Source of the DNA: Gemmatimonadota bacterium
Lineage (GTDB): Bacteria > Gemmatimonadota > Gemmatimonadetes > Gemmatimonadales > Gemmatimonadaceae
Length of the DNA: 64,000 nucleotides
Direction of reading: 5' to 3'
Assembly: GCA_023249375.1 (NCBI GenBank)
Contig: JAHFCT010000014.1
Span: 1-64,000 of the forward strand
This document shows, piece after piece, positions 23,528 through 32,522 of this stretch. Below the pieces are notes generated by a model. The model did not search any database and was not told the origin of the DNA. It saw nothing but the letters and a program-made list of their open reading frames with translations. The position numbers and the translations under genes were made by a program. How positions within the stretch are numbered: position 1 is the stretch's first letter; every line of letters begins with the position of its first letter.

Positions 23528-26239
23528 ATGGCAACTTCAAACAGCTTCGGAAGCCGTGCGACGATTACCGTCGACGGAACGTCGTACACCTACTACCGGC
23601 TCGACGCCGTCGCCGGCCTTGCCGGCAGCACGGCACGCACGCTGCCCTTCTCGCTCAAGGTTCTCCTCGAGAACCTGCTGCGCAACGAGGACGGCGCCTT
23701 CGTCAAGAAGGCGGACGTGGAGGCGCTGGCAACGTGGAACGTGAAAGCGCCGCGCGACCAGGAGATCGCCTTCCGCACCAGCCGCGTGCTGCTGCAGGAC
23801 TTCACCGGCGTCCCGTGCGTCGTGGACCTCGCCGCGATGCGCGATGCGCTCGCCCAGCTCGGCGGCGACGCGAAGAAGATCAATCCGCTGCAGCCAGTGG
23901 ACCTGGTGATCGACCACTCGGTGCAGATCGACGAGTACGGCACCGATGCGGCGTTCATGATCAACGTGAACCTCGAGTACGAGCGCAACCGCGAGCGCTA
24001 TCAGTTCCTGCGCTGGGGCGGCACCGCGCTGAAGAACTTCCGCGCCGTCCCGCCGGGCACGGGCATCTGCCACCAGGTGAACCTGGAGTATCTCGGACAG
24101 GTCGTCTTCGTGAACAAGGAATCGGGCGAGGCGTACTGCGACTCGCTCGTCGGCACCGATTCGCACACGACGATGATCAACGGACTCGGCGTGCTGGGAT
24201 GGGGCGTCGGCGGCATCGAAGCCGAAGCGGCGATGCTCGGTCAGCCCGTGTCGATGCTCATTCCCGAAGTGATCGGCTTCAAGCTGACGGGCACGCTGCC
24301 CGCCGGCGCGACGGCGACGGATCTCGTGCTCACGTGCACCGAGATGCTTCGCAAGAAGAAGGTCGTCGGCAAGTTCGTCGAGTATTTCGGCGACGGCCTC
24401 GCGGGGCTTTCGCTCGCCGACCGCGCGACGATTGCCAACATGGCGCCCGAGTACGGCGCCACCATGGGCTTCTTCCCCGTGGACGATGAGACGCTCAAGT
24501 ACCTGCGCCTGTCGGGTCGCGACGAGCATCACGTGAAGCTCGTGGAAGCCTACTGCAAGGCGCAGGGGCTGTTCCGCGAAGCGGGCGCGCCCGATCCCGT
24601 GTACACGGACACGCTGCAGCTCGACCTGTCGACGGTGGTGCCGTCGCTCGCCGGCCCCAAGCGTCCGCAGGATCGCATCGCGCTGACGCAGATGAAGGCC
24701 AATTACGGCGCATCGCTCGAGGCGCATCTCAAGCAGCAGGCCGACGCCGCGGCCAAGAAGAACCAGCCGGCGCCGGTTGCCACCGCACAGCACCTCGCGC
24801 ACCGCGGCAAGGAGTTCGACCTCGTGGACGGCGCGGTGGTGATTGCGGCCATCACGAGCTGCACCAATACCTCGAACCCGAGCGTGATGCTCGCGGCGGG
24901 ACTCGTGGCGCAGAAGGCCGTCGCCAAGGGACTCACGAGCAAGCCGTGGGTGAAGACGTCGCTCGCGCCGGGCTCGAAGGTCGCCAAGGACTACTTCGAC
25001 AAGGCCGGCGTGCAGCCCGCACTCGACGCCCTCGGCTTCCAGATTGCCGGCTACGGCTGCACCACGTGCATAGGCAACTCCGGACCGCTGCCCGAGGTGA
25101 TCAGCAAGGGCATCGATGATGGCAAGCTGACGGTGGCCGCGGTGCTCAGCGGCAACCGCAACTTCGAAGGGCGCGTGAATCCGCAGACGCGCTTCAATTA
25201 CCTCGCGTCGCCGCCGCTGGTCGTCGCGTACGCGCTCGCCGGCCGCGTGGACATCGACTTCGACGCCGAGCCGATTGGGAGCGGCAAGGACGGCAAGCCG
25301 GTCTTCCTGAAGGACATCTGGCCGACGCCCAAGGAAGTTGAGGACGTGGTCCTCTCGAGCGTGAAGCGCGAGTACTTCGTCAAGCAATACGCCGACGTGT
25401 TCGGCGGCGACGAGCAGTGGAGAGCCATCCCGGTTCCGTTGGGCGACCGCTACGCGTGGGACGACAAGTCCACGTACGTGAAGCACCCGCCGTATTTCGA
25501 AGGGATGACGATGACGCCGCCGGGCGTGCAGCCGATCAGCGGCGCGCGCGTGCTTGGCATGTTCGCCGACTCGATCACCACGGACCACATTTCGCCCGCG
25601 GGTTCGATCGCCGAAAAGTCGCCGGCCGGTGTCTGGCTCAAGTCGCTGGGCGTCGACAAGAAGGACTTCAACTCGTACGGCGCGCGGCGCGGCAATCACG
25701 AAGTCATGATGCGCGGCACGTTCGCGAACATCCGCCTCAAGAACGAACTGACGCCTGGGCTCGAAGGATGGTGGACGCGCACCACGCCCGACGCCGAGCC
25801 GACGAGCTTCTTCGACGCCAGCGAGACGTACAAGAAGTCGGGCACGCCGCTCGTCATCATCGCGGGCAAGGAATACGGCACCGGCTCGTCACGCGACTGG
25901 GCGGCGAAGGGGACGATGCTGCTCGGCGTTCGTGCGGTGATCGCCGAGAGTTTCGAGCGCATTCATCGCTCGAATCTCGTGGGGATGGGCGTGATTCCGT
26001 GCGAGTTCACGAACGGGGACACTCGCCAATCGCTGGGGCTCACCGGTTTCGAGACGATGAGCATCGAAGGGATGAGCGACAGCATGTCGCCGCGCGCGAT
26101 GCTGACGGTCAAGGCTGCCGGCACCGACGGATCGGTGAAGTCGTTCCAGGTGCGCAGCCGCATCGACACACCGGAAGAGATGCATTACTACCGGCATGGG
26201 GGAATCCTGCCCTACGTGCTGCGCAATCTCGCTCGCTAA
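23528..26239 (+). CDS. acnA: Aconitate hydratase A
   Basis: TCA-cycle enzyme of 903 residues that converts citrate to isocitrate via cis-aconitate with a [4Fe-4S] cluster. The three cluster cysteines are in ITSCTNTSNPSV and in GYGCTTCIGNSG. GTDSHTTMINGLGVLGWGVGGIEAE, FADSITTDHISPAGSI and GKEYGTGSSRDWAAKG are typical AcnA blocks. Length and domain order match bacterial AcnA/IRP1-type enzymes. ATG 23528 (MATSNSFGSRATI) is used; the frame extends 60 nt upstream without conserved sequence. The gene ends just before a copy of the intergenic inverted repeat, which may act as its terminator. Confidence 0.97.
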   Translation: MATSNSFGSRATITVDGTSYTYYRLDAVAGLAGSTARTLPFSLKVLLENLLRNEDGAFVKKADVEALATWNVKAPRDQEIAFRTSRVLLQDFTGVPCVVDLAAMRDALAQLGGDAKKINPLQPVDLVIDHSVQIDEYGTDAAFMINVNLEYERNRERYQFLRWGGTALKNFRAVPPGTGICHQVNLEYLGQVVFVNKESGEAYCDSLVGTDSHTTMINGLGVLGWGVGGIEAEAAMLGQPVSMLIPEVIGFKLTGTLPAGATATDLVLTCTEMLRKKKVVGKFVEYFGDGLAGLSLADRATIANMAPEYGATMGFFPVDDETLKYLRLSGRDEHHVKLVEAYCKAQGLFREAGAPDPVYTDTLQLDLSTVVPSLAGPKRPQDRIALTQMKANYGASLEAHLKQQADAAAKKNQPAPVATAQHLAHRGKEFDLVDGAVVIAAITSCTNTSNPSVMLAAGLVAQKAVAKGLTSKPWVKTSLAPGSKVAKDYFDKAGVQPALDALGFQIAGYGCTTCIGNSGPLPEVISKGIDDGKLTVAAVLSGNRNFEGRVNPQTRFNYLASPPLVVAYALAGRVDIDFDAEPIGSGKDGKPVFLKDIWPTPKEVEDVVLSSVKREYFVKQYADVFGGDEQWRAIPVPLGDRYAWDDKSTYVKHPPYFEGMTMTPPGVQPISGARVLGMFADSITTDHISPAGSIAEKSPAGVWLKSLGVDKKDFNSYGARRGNHEVMMRGTFANIRLKNELTPGLEGWWTRTTPDAEPTSFFDASETYKKSGTPLVIIAGKEYGTGSSRDWAAKGTMLLGVRAVIAESFERIHRSNLVGMGVIPCEFTNGDTRQSLGLTGFETMSIEGMSDSMSPRAMLTVKAAGTDGSVKSFQVRSRIDTPEEMHYYRHGGILPYVLRNLAR

Positions 26240-26250
26240 CGCGAGATTCC

Positions 26251-26333
26251 GGACAGGGATCACGGATCAGATCAGTGATATCGAGTTCGGATTCCGATAT
26301 CGATATCCTGAATCCGATCCGTGATCTTTGTCC
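26251..26333. repeat. Intergenic inverted repeat, copy B
   Basis: Left arm ggacagggatcacggat (26251-26267); right arm atccgtgatctttgtcc (26317-26333), complementary with two changes. It fills the gap between the convergent acnA and kinase genes and is followed by CTTAATAA, so it could also stop transcription. Confidence 0.85.
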
Positions 26334-26345
26334 TTAATAACGCTT

Positions 26346-28286
26346 TCAGCGCGACTTCACGCTGAAGGCGCTCGGCACCCAGACTCCCGCGGCCTTTACG
26401 GCGCGCAGCCTGACCTCAAAGAGCGCGTTCATGTCACGGCCGCCGCTGCGCCACGCGCCATCGACGACAAACTCGGTGATGAACGCGGCGCCGTCGGCTT
26501 CAGGCTCCGTCGCCATCGCCTCGAAGCCCGCCGCGAAGTCCGAGGCCTCTCGCACCAGGCGCTCAAGCGTGCGGCGCGCCGTGGCATCGCCGCCTCCCAA
26601 GTCAGCCAGCCGCTCGATGTCACGCGCACGATGCTGATTCATCAGCGTCACCAGTGCACGCGACGCGGCGCGCGCGTCGGCCAGCGTCGCGGCAGGCTCG
26701 TTCGTCGCAGCACGGGGCGCTTCCGCGTTCGAAGGCGCTGACGCAGACGACGGCGCCGAGGGCGATGGCGCGACGTCCTGCGGACGCGAGAGCGTCGCCG
26801 CAGGGAGCGGAACGCCAGCGGGTGCGACGTTGCTCGTCGCGCCAGACGCTGTCAATGCGCTACCACTGACTTCCCCGCGCGCCGGCGCGGACGGTGCACC
26901 GGCGCGCGGGGCGTTTGCTCCCGATCCAGCCAATGCCGGCGCCGCACCTGGGATGACTGGCGCGCCATCGGCCGGCGGCGCGCCACTCGCGGCCCCAGTC
27001 GGCGACGCCACGCGCTGCGCCGGCGTACCGGCCGTCATCTTCGACTTGAGCACCACCGCGCCGCCGAGGATCAGCACGGCAACGCCAACCGCGGCGTAGA
27101 TCATCCAGCGCGAGTCGCGGCGCGCCACCGCCGGCTCCGCGGCGCCCATCGTGACCGTTGGCGCGGCCTGCGACACTGCGGCGGCCGGAGCCACGCGCAC
27201 CGACGGCGCCTGCTCCGTCGTCGCGCCCACCACCGGCGGCGCCGTGACCTGAACCTTCATCGGCGCCGTGGGCGCCTTGCGCACGGCCGAGATGACGCGC
27301 GAGGCGGTGGGCGCGGCCAGAACACCCGAGAGCTGCGCGATCTCGGCGGAGACGGAGCGCGCATCGGTCACCAGCCGCTCGAAGATCCGCTTGGGATCGC
27401 GCAGATCGGGGAATCGCTCGGCCGGCGTCTTCTTGAGCATCCGGTCGATCGCTATCGCCACCGCGTCCGGCACGTCGGGCCGGAACTCGCGCACCGAAGG
27501 CGGCGCCTGCCGCAAATGCGCGACATGCATCTCGGCGGGAAGGCCGAGGAACGGATTGCGCCCGGTGAGCATCTCGAACGCGGAGACGCCAAGCGCGTAC
27601 TGGTCCGTCGAGCCGGTGAGCTCCTCGCCGTAGCGCTGCTCGGGGCTCATGTACGCGAGCGAGCCGAGCAGCATCCCTTCACCCGTCAGCCCGGGCACGT
27701 CCTGCCGCCGCGCAATGCCGAAGTCCGACACCAGCGCACCGCCATTGGATGCGAGGAGCACGTTGCCTGGCTTCACATCGCGGTGGATCACCTTGTGGTC
27801 GTGCGCGTACTGCAGCGCCGACGCGACGTCGGCGGCCAGCCGGCCGACGACATGCAACGGAAGCTTGCCTTGCTCCTGCAGCACGGCGTCGAGCGAGCGC
27901 CCTTCGACGAACGCCATCAGCATCACCAGCAAGTCGCCGCGTGCCCGTGCGCCGAAGACGCTGACGATGTTCGGGTGCTGCAGCTGCGCCGCGGTGCGCG
28001 CTTCGCGCACGAAGCGCTCGGCCATCTCGGTGTCGGCGGCAAACTCCGGGAGCATGGCCTTCACGGCCACGCGGCGCTCGAGCAGCGGGTCGCGCGCCGC
28101 GTAGACGACGGCCATTCCGCCGCGTCCCACCACGTCCAGCAGTTCCAGTTCGGTGCCCAGCAATTCTTGCAGGCGGTCGCGCAGCTGGTCACGCCGCACC
28201 GCCGTGGCCCCGCACTTGGTGCAGAACTGCTGTCCGTCCTCCAGCGGCGCCCCGCAGGTGGCGCACGCCGCGTCGCGCTTCGTCAT
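26346..28286 (-). CDS. Zinc-ribbon PknB-type Ser/Thr protein kinase, membrane-anchored
   Basis: A 646-residue kinase. It starts with a zinc ribbon (C8-AT-C11, C22-TK-C25), then a Hanks-type kinase domain: VGRGGMAVVY loop, VAVKAM lysine, IHRDVKPGNVLL, SDFGIAR and YMSPEQRYGEE. A transmembrane helix (WMIYAAVGVAVLILGGAVVL) follows a Pro/Ala-rich linker. The exterior part has a long Ala/Pro/Ser-rich stretch and a C-terminal globular domain (LADARAASRALVTLMNQHR to VPSAFSVKSR) with no recognised family. ATG 28286 is directly before the zinc ribbon and behind GGAGG. It is divergent from the lipid kinase gene at 28404 and resembles the kinase at 29291-31264 in design. Confidence 0.92.
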   Translation of the reverse strand: MTKRDAACATCGAPLEDGQQFCTKCGATAVRRDQLRDRLQELLGTELELLDVVGRGGMAVVYAARDPLLERRVAVKAMLPEFAADTEMAERFVREARTAAQLQHPNIVSVFGARARGDLLVMLMAFVEGRSLDAVLQEQGKLPLHVVGRLAADVASALQYAHDHKVIHRDVKPGNVLLASNGGALVSDFGIARRQDVPGLTGEGMLLGSLAYMSPEQRYGEELTGSTDQYALGVSAFEMLTGRNPFLGLPAEMHVAHLRQAPPSVREFRPDVPDAVAIAIDRMLKKTPAERFPDLRDPKRIFERLVTDARSVSAEIAQLSGVLAAPTASRVISAVRKAPTAPMKVQVTAPPVVGATTEQAPSVRVAPAAAVSQAAPTVTMGAAEPAVARRDSRWMIYAAVGVAVLILGGAVVLKSKMTAGTPAQRVASPTGAASGAPPADGAPVIPGAAPALAGSGANAPRAGAPSAPARGEVSGSALTASGATSNVAPAGVPLPAATLSRPQDVAPSPSAPSSASAPSNAEAPRAATNEPAATLADARAASRALVTLMNQHRARDIERLADLGGGDATARRTLERLVREASDFAAGFEAMATEPEADGAAFITEFVVDGAWRSGGRDMNALFEVRLRAVKAAGVWVPSAFSVKSR

Positions 28287-28367
28287 GCCGCCAGCCCCTC
28301 CGTTGCGGTCCGAAGGGAAAGTGCGTGCTCGCGCGCCGGACGGCCACCTGCCGAACATGCGCCCCCG

Positions 28368-28396
28368 TTACCTCGCGCGGCACCGCTCCGTATCTT
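28368..28396 (+). promoter_or_regulatory. Leaderless-type promoter of the lipid kinase gene
   Basis: TTACCT (28368-28373), a 17-bp spacer and TATCTT (28391-28396), then 7 nt to GTG 28404. Confidence 0.55.
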
Positions 28397-28403
28397 CGGC
28401 GCC

Positions 28404-29294
28404 GTGAATCGCACGGTCGTCATCGTCAACCCGGCTTCGGGCCGCGGCTCCGGGGCGCGACTCCTGCCGCGCCTCACGGCGCTGTTCGCGGGCCACGGCA
28501 TCACCGACATTCGCACGACCGCCGCCCCGGGCGACGAGGCGCGCGTCGTCGCCGAGGCCGTGCGTGACGGCGCCGAGACGATTGCGGTGGCCGGCGGCGA
28601 CGGCACGTGGGGCAAGAGCGCCGTGGCACTCGCGCGGCTGGGGTCGCCGGCGCGCATGGCCTTCATTGCGAACGGCACGGGCAACGATTTCGCCAAGAAC
28701 TTTCCGACATCCGCCAAGGACCACCAGGCGATGGCCGCGCTCATTGCGCACGGCGGGCACGAACAGCGCGTGGACCTCGGCAGCGTCGACGGGCAGTGGT
28801 TTCTCAACGTCGCTGGCTTCGGCTTCGATGTCGAGGTCAGTCTGCACGCGTTGCGCTCCACGACGTGGCTGCGCGGCAACGCCGTGTACATCAGCGCCGC
28901 GCTCAAGCAGCTGCTGAGTTATCGCGGGTTCCGGGCCACCGCGGATGTCTTCGGCGAGACCGCGCCGCGGCTGCGCATGATGTGCCTGGTCTCCAACGGC
29001 AAGAACTTTGGCGGCGCGTTCCTGATTGCGCCGACGGCCCGCGTGGACGACGGACTGCTGGATTTCATCAGTATTGGCGACGTGCGGAGTCTCGCGCGCA
29101 TCCCGCTCTTTGTGCGGGCGATGCGCGGCGCCCACGTGGGACTGCCGTCGGTGGACATGGTGCGCGCCGCGTCGGCGACGATCACGTTCGACGCGCCACC
29201 GACCTTTGAACTCGACGGCGATCTGCACGACGCCGCCAACACGACCGTGCGCATCGCGGTGGTTCCCCGCGCGCTCCGAGTGCTGGTCGGCTAG
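28404..29294 (+). CDS. Diacylglycerol kinase-like lipid kinase (YegS/DagK family)
   Basis: Soluble lipid kinase of 296 residues. Family motifs are VIVNPASGRG at the N-terminus, the nucleotide-binding VAGGDGTWGKSA, NGTGNDFAKN, and a C-terminal ELDGDLHD block that in the family contributes to metal binding and catalysis. It likely phosphorylates diacylglycerol or a related lipid at the inner membrane surface. Start GTG 28404 is set by the promoter 7 nt upstream and by VVIVNP being the family N-terminus. The stop codon overlaps that of the convergent kinase gene in a shared CTAG (29291-29294). Confidence 0.9.
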   Translation: MNRTVVIVNPASGRGSGARLLPRLTALFAGHGITDIRTTAAPGDEARVVAEAVRDGAETIAVAGGDGTWGKSAVALARLGSPARMAFIANGTGNDFAKNFPTSAKDHQAMAALIAHGGHEQRVDLGSVDGQWFLNVAGFGFDVEVSLHALRSTTWLRGNAVYISAALKQLLSYRGFRATADVFGETAPRLRMMCLVSNGKNFGGAFLIAPTARVDDGLLDFISIGDVRSLARIPLFVRAMRGAHVGLPSVDMVRAASATITFDAPPTFELDGDLHDAANTTVRIAVVPRALRVLVG

Positions 29295-31264
29295 GGCTGC
29301 GGCGGTTGCGGCGGCTGCGGTTGCGGCCGCGCTTTTGGGCGCCGCGGGAGCGGGGCGCCCGTCGAATCTCTCAGCTGGATGTTCTTGAGCGCCTGCTGCT
29401 GCTGCTCGGCGGACAGCCGCATCCATCGCGCGCGCAGCATCTCCTGCTCCTGCGCCGACATGTTCTTCCAGATGACCTGCGGCATATGGAACGGATTCGC
29501 CGGGTTGGGCGGCGGCGCGACCCATGCGGTGACCGGCGGCTCGGTCGGACCGCCGACCAGCGTCCGTGTGCTGTCGCCGGGCCGGCGGGCGTAGCGCGGC
29601 ACTTGGCCCGGCGTGAAGGACTGCGACTGACCCTGCGCGAAGGACTGCGGCTGCTGTCGGAGTTGCTCGAGCTGCTTCTGGAACTGCGCGAAGTCACGGT
29701 TGCCCGCACGCTGGTCCGTGAAGACGAGCCGGTTGGTGTCGCCCGCGTTCACATCGATGACGTATTGCTGCGGCAGGTACTCGCGGCCCTGCTGCTCCAC
29801 GCGGATCACGTGCCGGCCCGTCGGCACATCGAGAAACGCCGGCGTCGACGCCGCGCCTTCCTTGCCGTCAATCACGAGCTTGGGCGCGCCGCCTCGCACC
29901 GCGACGGAGAGGTGCCCGTACGCCGGCACCACCGGCGACTTCGCTTCGCGCTGCATCGCCTCGGCGCGCTCCGCGCGGCGCTGCGCGTCGAGGGCGATTT
30001 TGCGCGTCTCCTCCAGCTCGCGCGCGAGGCGCGCCGCGAGGGTATCGGGCACGGGGGCCGCCGGTGCCGCCACGGGCGCAGCTGCCGGAGCAGGCGCGGC
30101 CGGCGCGTTCGCCTTGCGCCACGCGTTCCACCCCACCGCAGCCGCCGTGAGCACCATCACCGCGGCGAGTGCGTTCCCAAGCCATTGCCTGCCGCGCTGA
30201 GCACTCGCGGATCCGGAGGCGTCGCGCGCGGCGGGCCTTGCCGCGGGCACCTTTCCCATCGCGGTCTCGCCGGCCAGCGCGGCGACGAACGCGGACGCCG
30301 ACGCGAAGCGATCGGACGGCTCCTTGGCCATCGCGCGGCGGATGGCCTGTCCCACGCGCGGCGGCAAACCCGGACGTACGCTGTCGATCGTCGGCGCCGC
30401 CTCGCCGAGATGCAGGCGCAGCAGTTCTTGCATCGACGCGTCGCGGAATGGGCGCACGCCCGACAGCAGCTCGAACGCGAGTACTCCCATCGCGTACTGA
30501 TCGGCGCGGCCGTCGGGGCGTTCGCCGCGCCACTGTTCTGGCGCCATGTACGCCGGTGAACCGACCACGCCCGTGTGCGAGGCGGAACTGGTCGTCACGC
30601 TGTCGCCGGTGAAGGCGCGCGCAATGCCGAAGTCGGCCACCATCGCGTGACCGCTCTCCGAGAGCAGAATGTTGGCCGGCTTGATGTCGCGGTGCACGAT
30701 GCCCAGTGCGTGGGCGAAATCGAGCGCCGACGCCACCTCGCGCAGCAGGCGCACTGCATCGTCGACCGGCACCGCGCCTTTTTCGGTGATCAGCGTCTCG
30801 AGGCTGCCGCCGCGGACGAAGCGCATCGTGTAATACGCCGCGCCGTCGCCCTGCCCCACCGCGAAGATGGGAACGATGTTCGGGTGATCAAGCCGCGCTG
30901 CCAGCCGCGCTTCGCGCTCGAATCGCGTGAATGCCTCGGGATTCAGCAGCGCGTCAAAGGCGAGCACCTTGAGCGCGACTTCGCGATCCAGCGACACTTC
31001 GCGCGCACGGAAGACAATCCCCATGCCGCCGCGCCCGATGAGCGGCCCCAGTTCGTACGCCGCGCCAACCTGCGCCTGCAGCCGCTGCCGCAGCCGCTCG
31101 GCGCGATCGCCATCCTGCCCGCCGCCGGTGATGACCGCACCGCAGCGCGCGCACGCCGTGGTGAGCGCGTCGAGCGACACGCCGCACTGCGGACACGTCG
31201 TCGTCATGCCCGCCGGCGTCGTGACGGCGTCAAAGGGCCCGCTGGAGCCGGGCTGGTCAGTCAT
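29291..31264 (-). CDS. Zinc-ribbon PknB-type Ser/Thr protein kinase with PEGA-like exterior
   Basis: A 657-residue membrane kinase. A zinc ribbon (C24-PQ-C27, C38-AR-C41) precedes the kinase domain: IGRGGMGIVF, VALKVL, VHRDIKPANILL, ADFGIAR and YMAPEQWRGE. A hydrophobic helix (LGNALAAVMVLTAAAVGW) leads to an Ala/Pro linker, a coiled-coil-like stretch (LARELEETRKIALDAQRRAERAEAM), and a PEGA-like module (GHLSVAVRGGAPKLVIDGK, FLDVPTGRHVIRVEQQG). The tail is Gln- and Pro-rich with a repeated PQPPQP end. ATG 31207, nearer the zinc ribbon, is an alternative start. Its stop shares a CTAG with the convergent lipid-kinase gene. Confidence 0.92.
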   Translation of the reverse strand: MTDQPGSSGPFDAVTTPAGMTTTCPQCGVSLDALTTACARCGAVITGGGQDGDRAERLRQRLQAQVGAAYELGPLIGRGGMGIVFRAREVSLDREVALKVLAFDALLNPEAFTRFEREARLAARLDHPNIVPIFAVGQGDGAAYYTMRFVRGGSLETLITEKGAVPVDDAVRLLREVASALDFAHALGIVHRDIKPANILLSESGHAMVADFGIARAFTGDSVTTSSASHTGVVGSPAYMAPEQWRGERPDGRADQYAMGVLAFELLSGVRPFRDASMQELLRLHLGEAAPTIDSVRPGLPPRVGQAIRRAMAKEPSDRFASASAFVAALAGETAMGKVPAARPAARDASGSASAQRGRQWLGNALAAVMVLTAAAVGWNAWRKANAPAAPAPAAAPVAAPAAPVPDTLAARLARELEETRKIALDAQRRAERAEAMQREAKSPVVPAYGHLSVAVRGGAPKLVIDGKEGAASTPAFLDVPTGRHVIRVEQQGREYLPQQYVIDVNAGDTNRLVFTDQRAGNRDFAQFQKQLEQLRQQPQSFAQGQSQSFTPGQVPRYARRPGDSTRTLVGGPTEPPVTAWVAPPPNPANPFHMPQVIWKNMSAQEQEMLRARWMRLSAEQQQQALKNIQLRDSTGAPLPRRPKARPQPQPPQPPQP

Positions 31265-31311
31265 TCGGGGATGATGGCATCAAGGATTTGACACAGACGG
31301 CGAGGGAATCG

Positions 31312-31728
31312 TTAGCTCGGCGTGATCTTCTTCAGCGCGGCGCGCGCCCGTTCCCGCTCGCCCCACGCCGGCACCATGTCACGGCCGCCGGCGACGCACT
31401 TGGAATCTGGCGCGGCGCTCGAGGGCGAACCCATCGGGAGCCACGCCATCACGCATTTCATTACCGCCTCACCGTCCTCCCGGGTCCATCCCACCGACGC
31501 GCCGGCAACCGACGGCGCCGAGAACTGCGCGGAGACGCGCGGCGCTGGCGCTGGCGGGGCGGCCGATCCGGCCGCCTGCGCTCTCAGCGCTTCGACGGCC
31601 TCGCGCACGAAGGAGCTGGTGCGGACTTTCGCGGTCGCTTGGCGCATGTCGCCCCGGTACAGGGCGTGCACGGCCGCTTCCACGTTCTTGGCGAGCTTGT
31701 CGAGCACGTCTTCAATCGCGTCGGACAT
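31312..31728 (-). CDS. Hypothetical protein, 138 aa
   Basis: No recognised family. The N-terminal 55 residues are helical (MSDAIEDVLDKLAKNVEAAVHALYRGDMRQATAKVRTS begins the protein in this order), a Pro/Ala linker follows, and the C-terminal part contains two cysteines (VMKCVMAW and DSKCVAGG) and several Trp. It lies 47 nt upstream of the zinc-ribbon kinase on the same strand and could be co-transcribed with it, which makes a regulator or substrate of the kinase a possibility only. No membrane segment or signal peptide. Confidence 0.6.
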   Translation of the reverse strand: MSDAIEDVLDKLAKNVEAAVHALYRGDMRQATAKVRTSSFVREAVEALRAQAAGSAAPPAPAPRVSAQFSAPSVAGASVGWTREDGEAVMKCVMAWLPMGSPSSAAPDSKCVAGGRDMVPAWGERERARAALKKITPS

Positions 31729-31838
31729 CTATCCTCCCACCACCGGCCCACGGGAACACAAGTTGCCGAATCGGGTGTTCATCCAGTAGATAAGAAGGTC
31801 ATCCGGAACACGGTCCTTCACCAGAGGAGTCCCCCCAG

Positions 31839-32420
31839 ATGTTGTCACGTGTCGTCGTGCTCACCGTGCTGGCCGCCGCCGCTGTCGGGTTGGCGTCGCG
31901 GCGTGCGTGGGCGCAGGGCGACGGCCCCCAGGTCGGCGACATGGCGCCCGACTTCTCCCTCCCCGGCGCATCCAAGGCCGGTGTGATGGAGAAGCAGCTG
32001 CGCCTCTCCGACTTCCGCGGGCAGGCCGTCGTCATCTCGTTCTTCCCCAAGGCGCGGACCAAGGGCTGAACCGTCCAACATGAGGCGTACCGGGATCAGT
32101 ACGCCACGATCTTCAACGGCGGCAAGGGTGTGGTCGCCATCTCCATCAGCTCCGATGGCGTTGGCGAACTCGCGTCGTGGGCCAAGGACGCCAACTTCCC
32201 CGTCTTGTTCGCCAGCGACACGTCTGGGGAAATCGCGGAGAAGTACGCGACCACCGGCACCGGCATCGGTCCGTTGAAGAAGTTCTTCAAGCGTGTGGTG
32301 TTCGTGGTGGGGCCGGACGGGCGGGTCGCGCAGGTCATGCGCCCCTTCTCGGCGCTGTCGCAGGATTCCTACGCGCAGCTCGATTCGGCGGTCGATCGCG
32401 TGGTGAAGACCGGAAAGTAG
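31839..32420 (+). CDS. Probable selenoprotein peroxiredoxin (in-frame TGA at 32067)
   Basis: Exported peroxiredoxin of 193 residues if the TGA at 32067-32069 is read as selenocysteine. The signal peptide is LTVLAAAAVGLASRRAWAQ. The frame is identical before and after TGA: before it come GDMAPDFSLPG and VVISFFPKARTKG, after it TVQHEAYRDQY, VVAISISSDGVGELASWAKD and FKRVVFVVGPDGRV, together one complete AhpC/Bcp-type domain. The TGA falls exactly at the peroxidatic cysteine of the family PxxxTxxC motif (P, then T, then codon 77). The protein has no cysteine. A hairpin starts 14 nt after TGA. ATG 31839 follows AGAGGAG. A gene finder would split it into 31839-32069 and 32130-32420. The alternative, a nonsense mutation, would be a coincidence at this codon. 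Confidence 0.88.
32084..32105 (+). promoter_or_regulatory. SECIS-like hairpin downstream of the in-frame TGA
   Basis: GGCGTAC (32084-32090) pairs perfectly with GTACGCC (32099-32105) around the 8-nt loop CGGGATCA. The stem starts 14 nt after the TGA and the loop guanines lie about 23 nt after it. Bacterial SECIS elements sit just downstream of UGA inside the coding region, with a guanine early in the apical loop, so position and shape fit. Confidence 0.7.
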
Positions 32421-32481
32421 AGCATTTTCTTCGGCCTTCGGTGGCTGGCTGGGACCACCGGTCGTCAAACGTACGTCAGGC

Positions 32482-32522
32482 GAGGGGACGGTGGGCGCGA
32501 ACGGCGCTCGCCGTCCCCTTGT
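32482..32522 (+). terminator. Long hairpin terminator after the peroxiredoxin
   Basis: AGGGGACGG (32483-32491) pairs with CCGTCCCCT (32511-32519) and the stem continues inward to 32498/32504 with two G-T pairs, about 16 bp in all with a 5-nt loop, followed by TTGTC. It separates the peroxiredoxin from the glycerate kinase gene. Confidence 0.75.

Noticed and set aside
23537-25699. Minus-strand open frame of 720 codons opposite aconitase
   Set aside because: Antisense shadow of acnA with no recognisable motif.
31839-32069. Reading the peroxiredoxin as a pseudogene truncated by TGA
   Set aside because: The frame after TGA is intact and conserved to the normal C-terminus, the TGA sits exactly at the active-site Cys codon, and a hairpin follows. 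Selenocysteine explains all of this better, though genome-wide sel genes were not seen.
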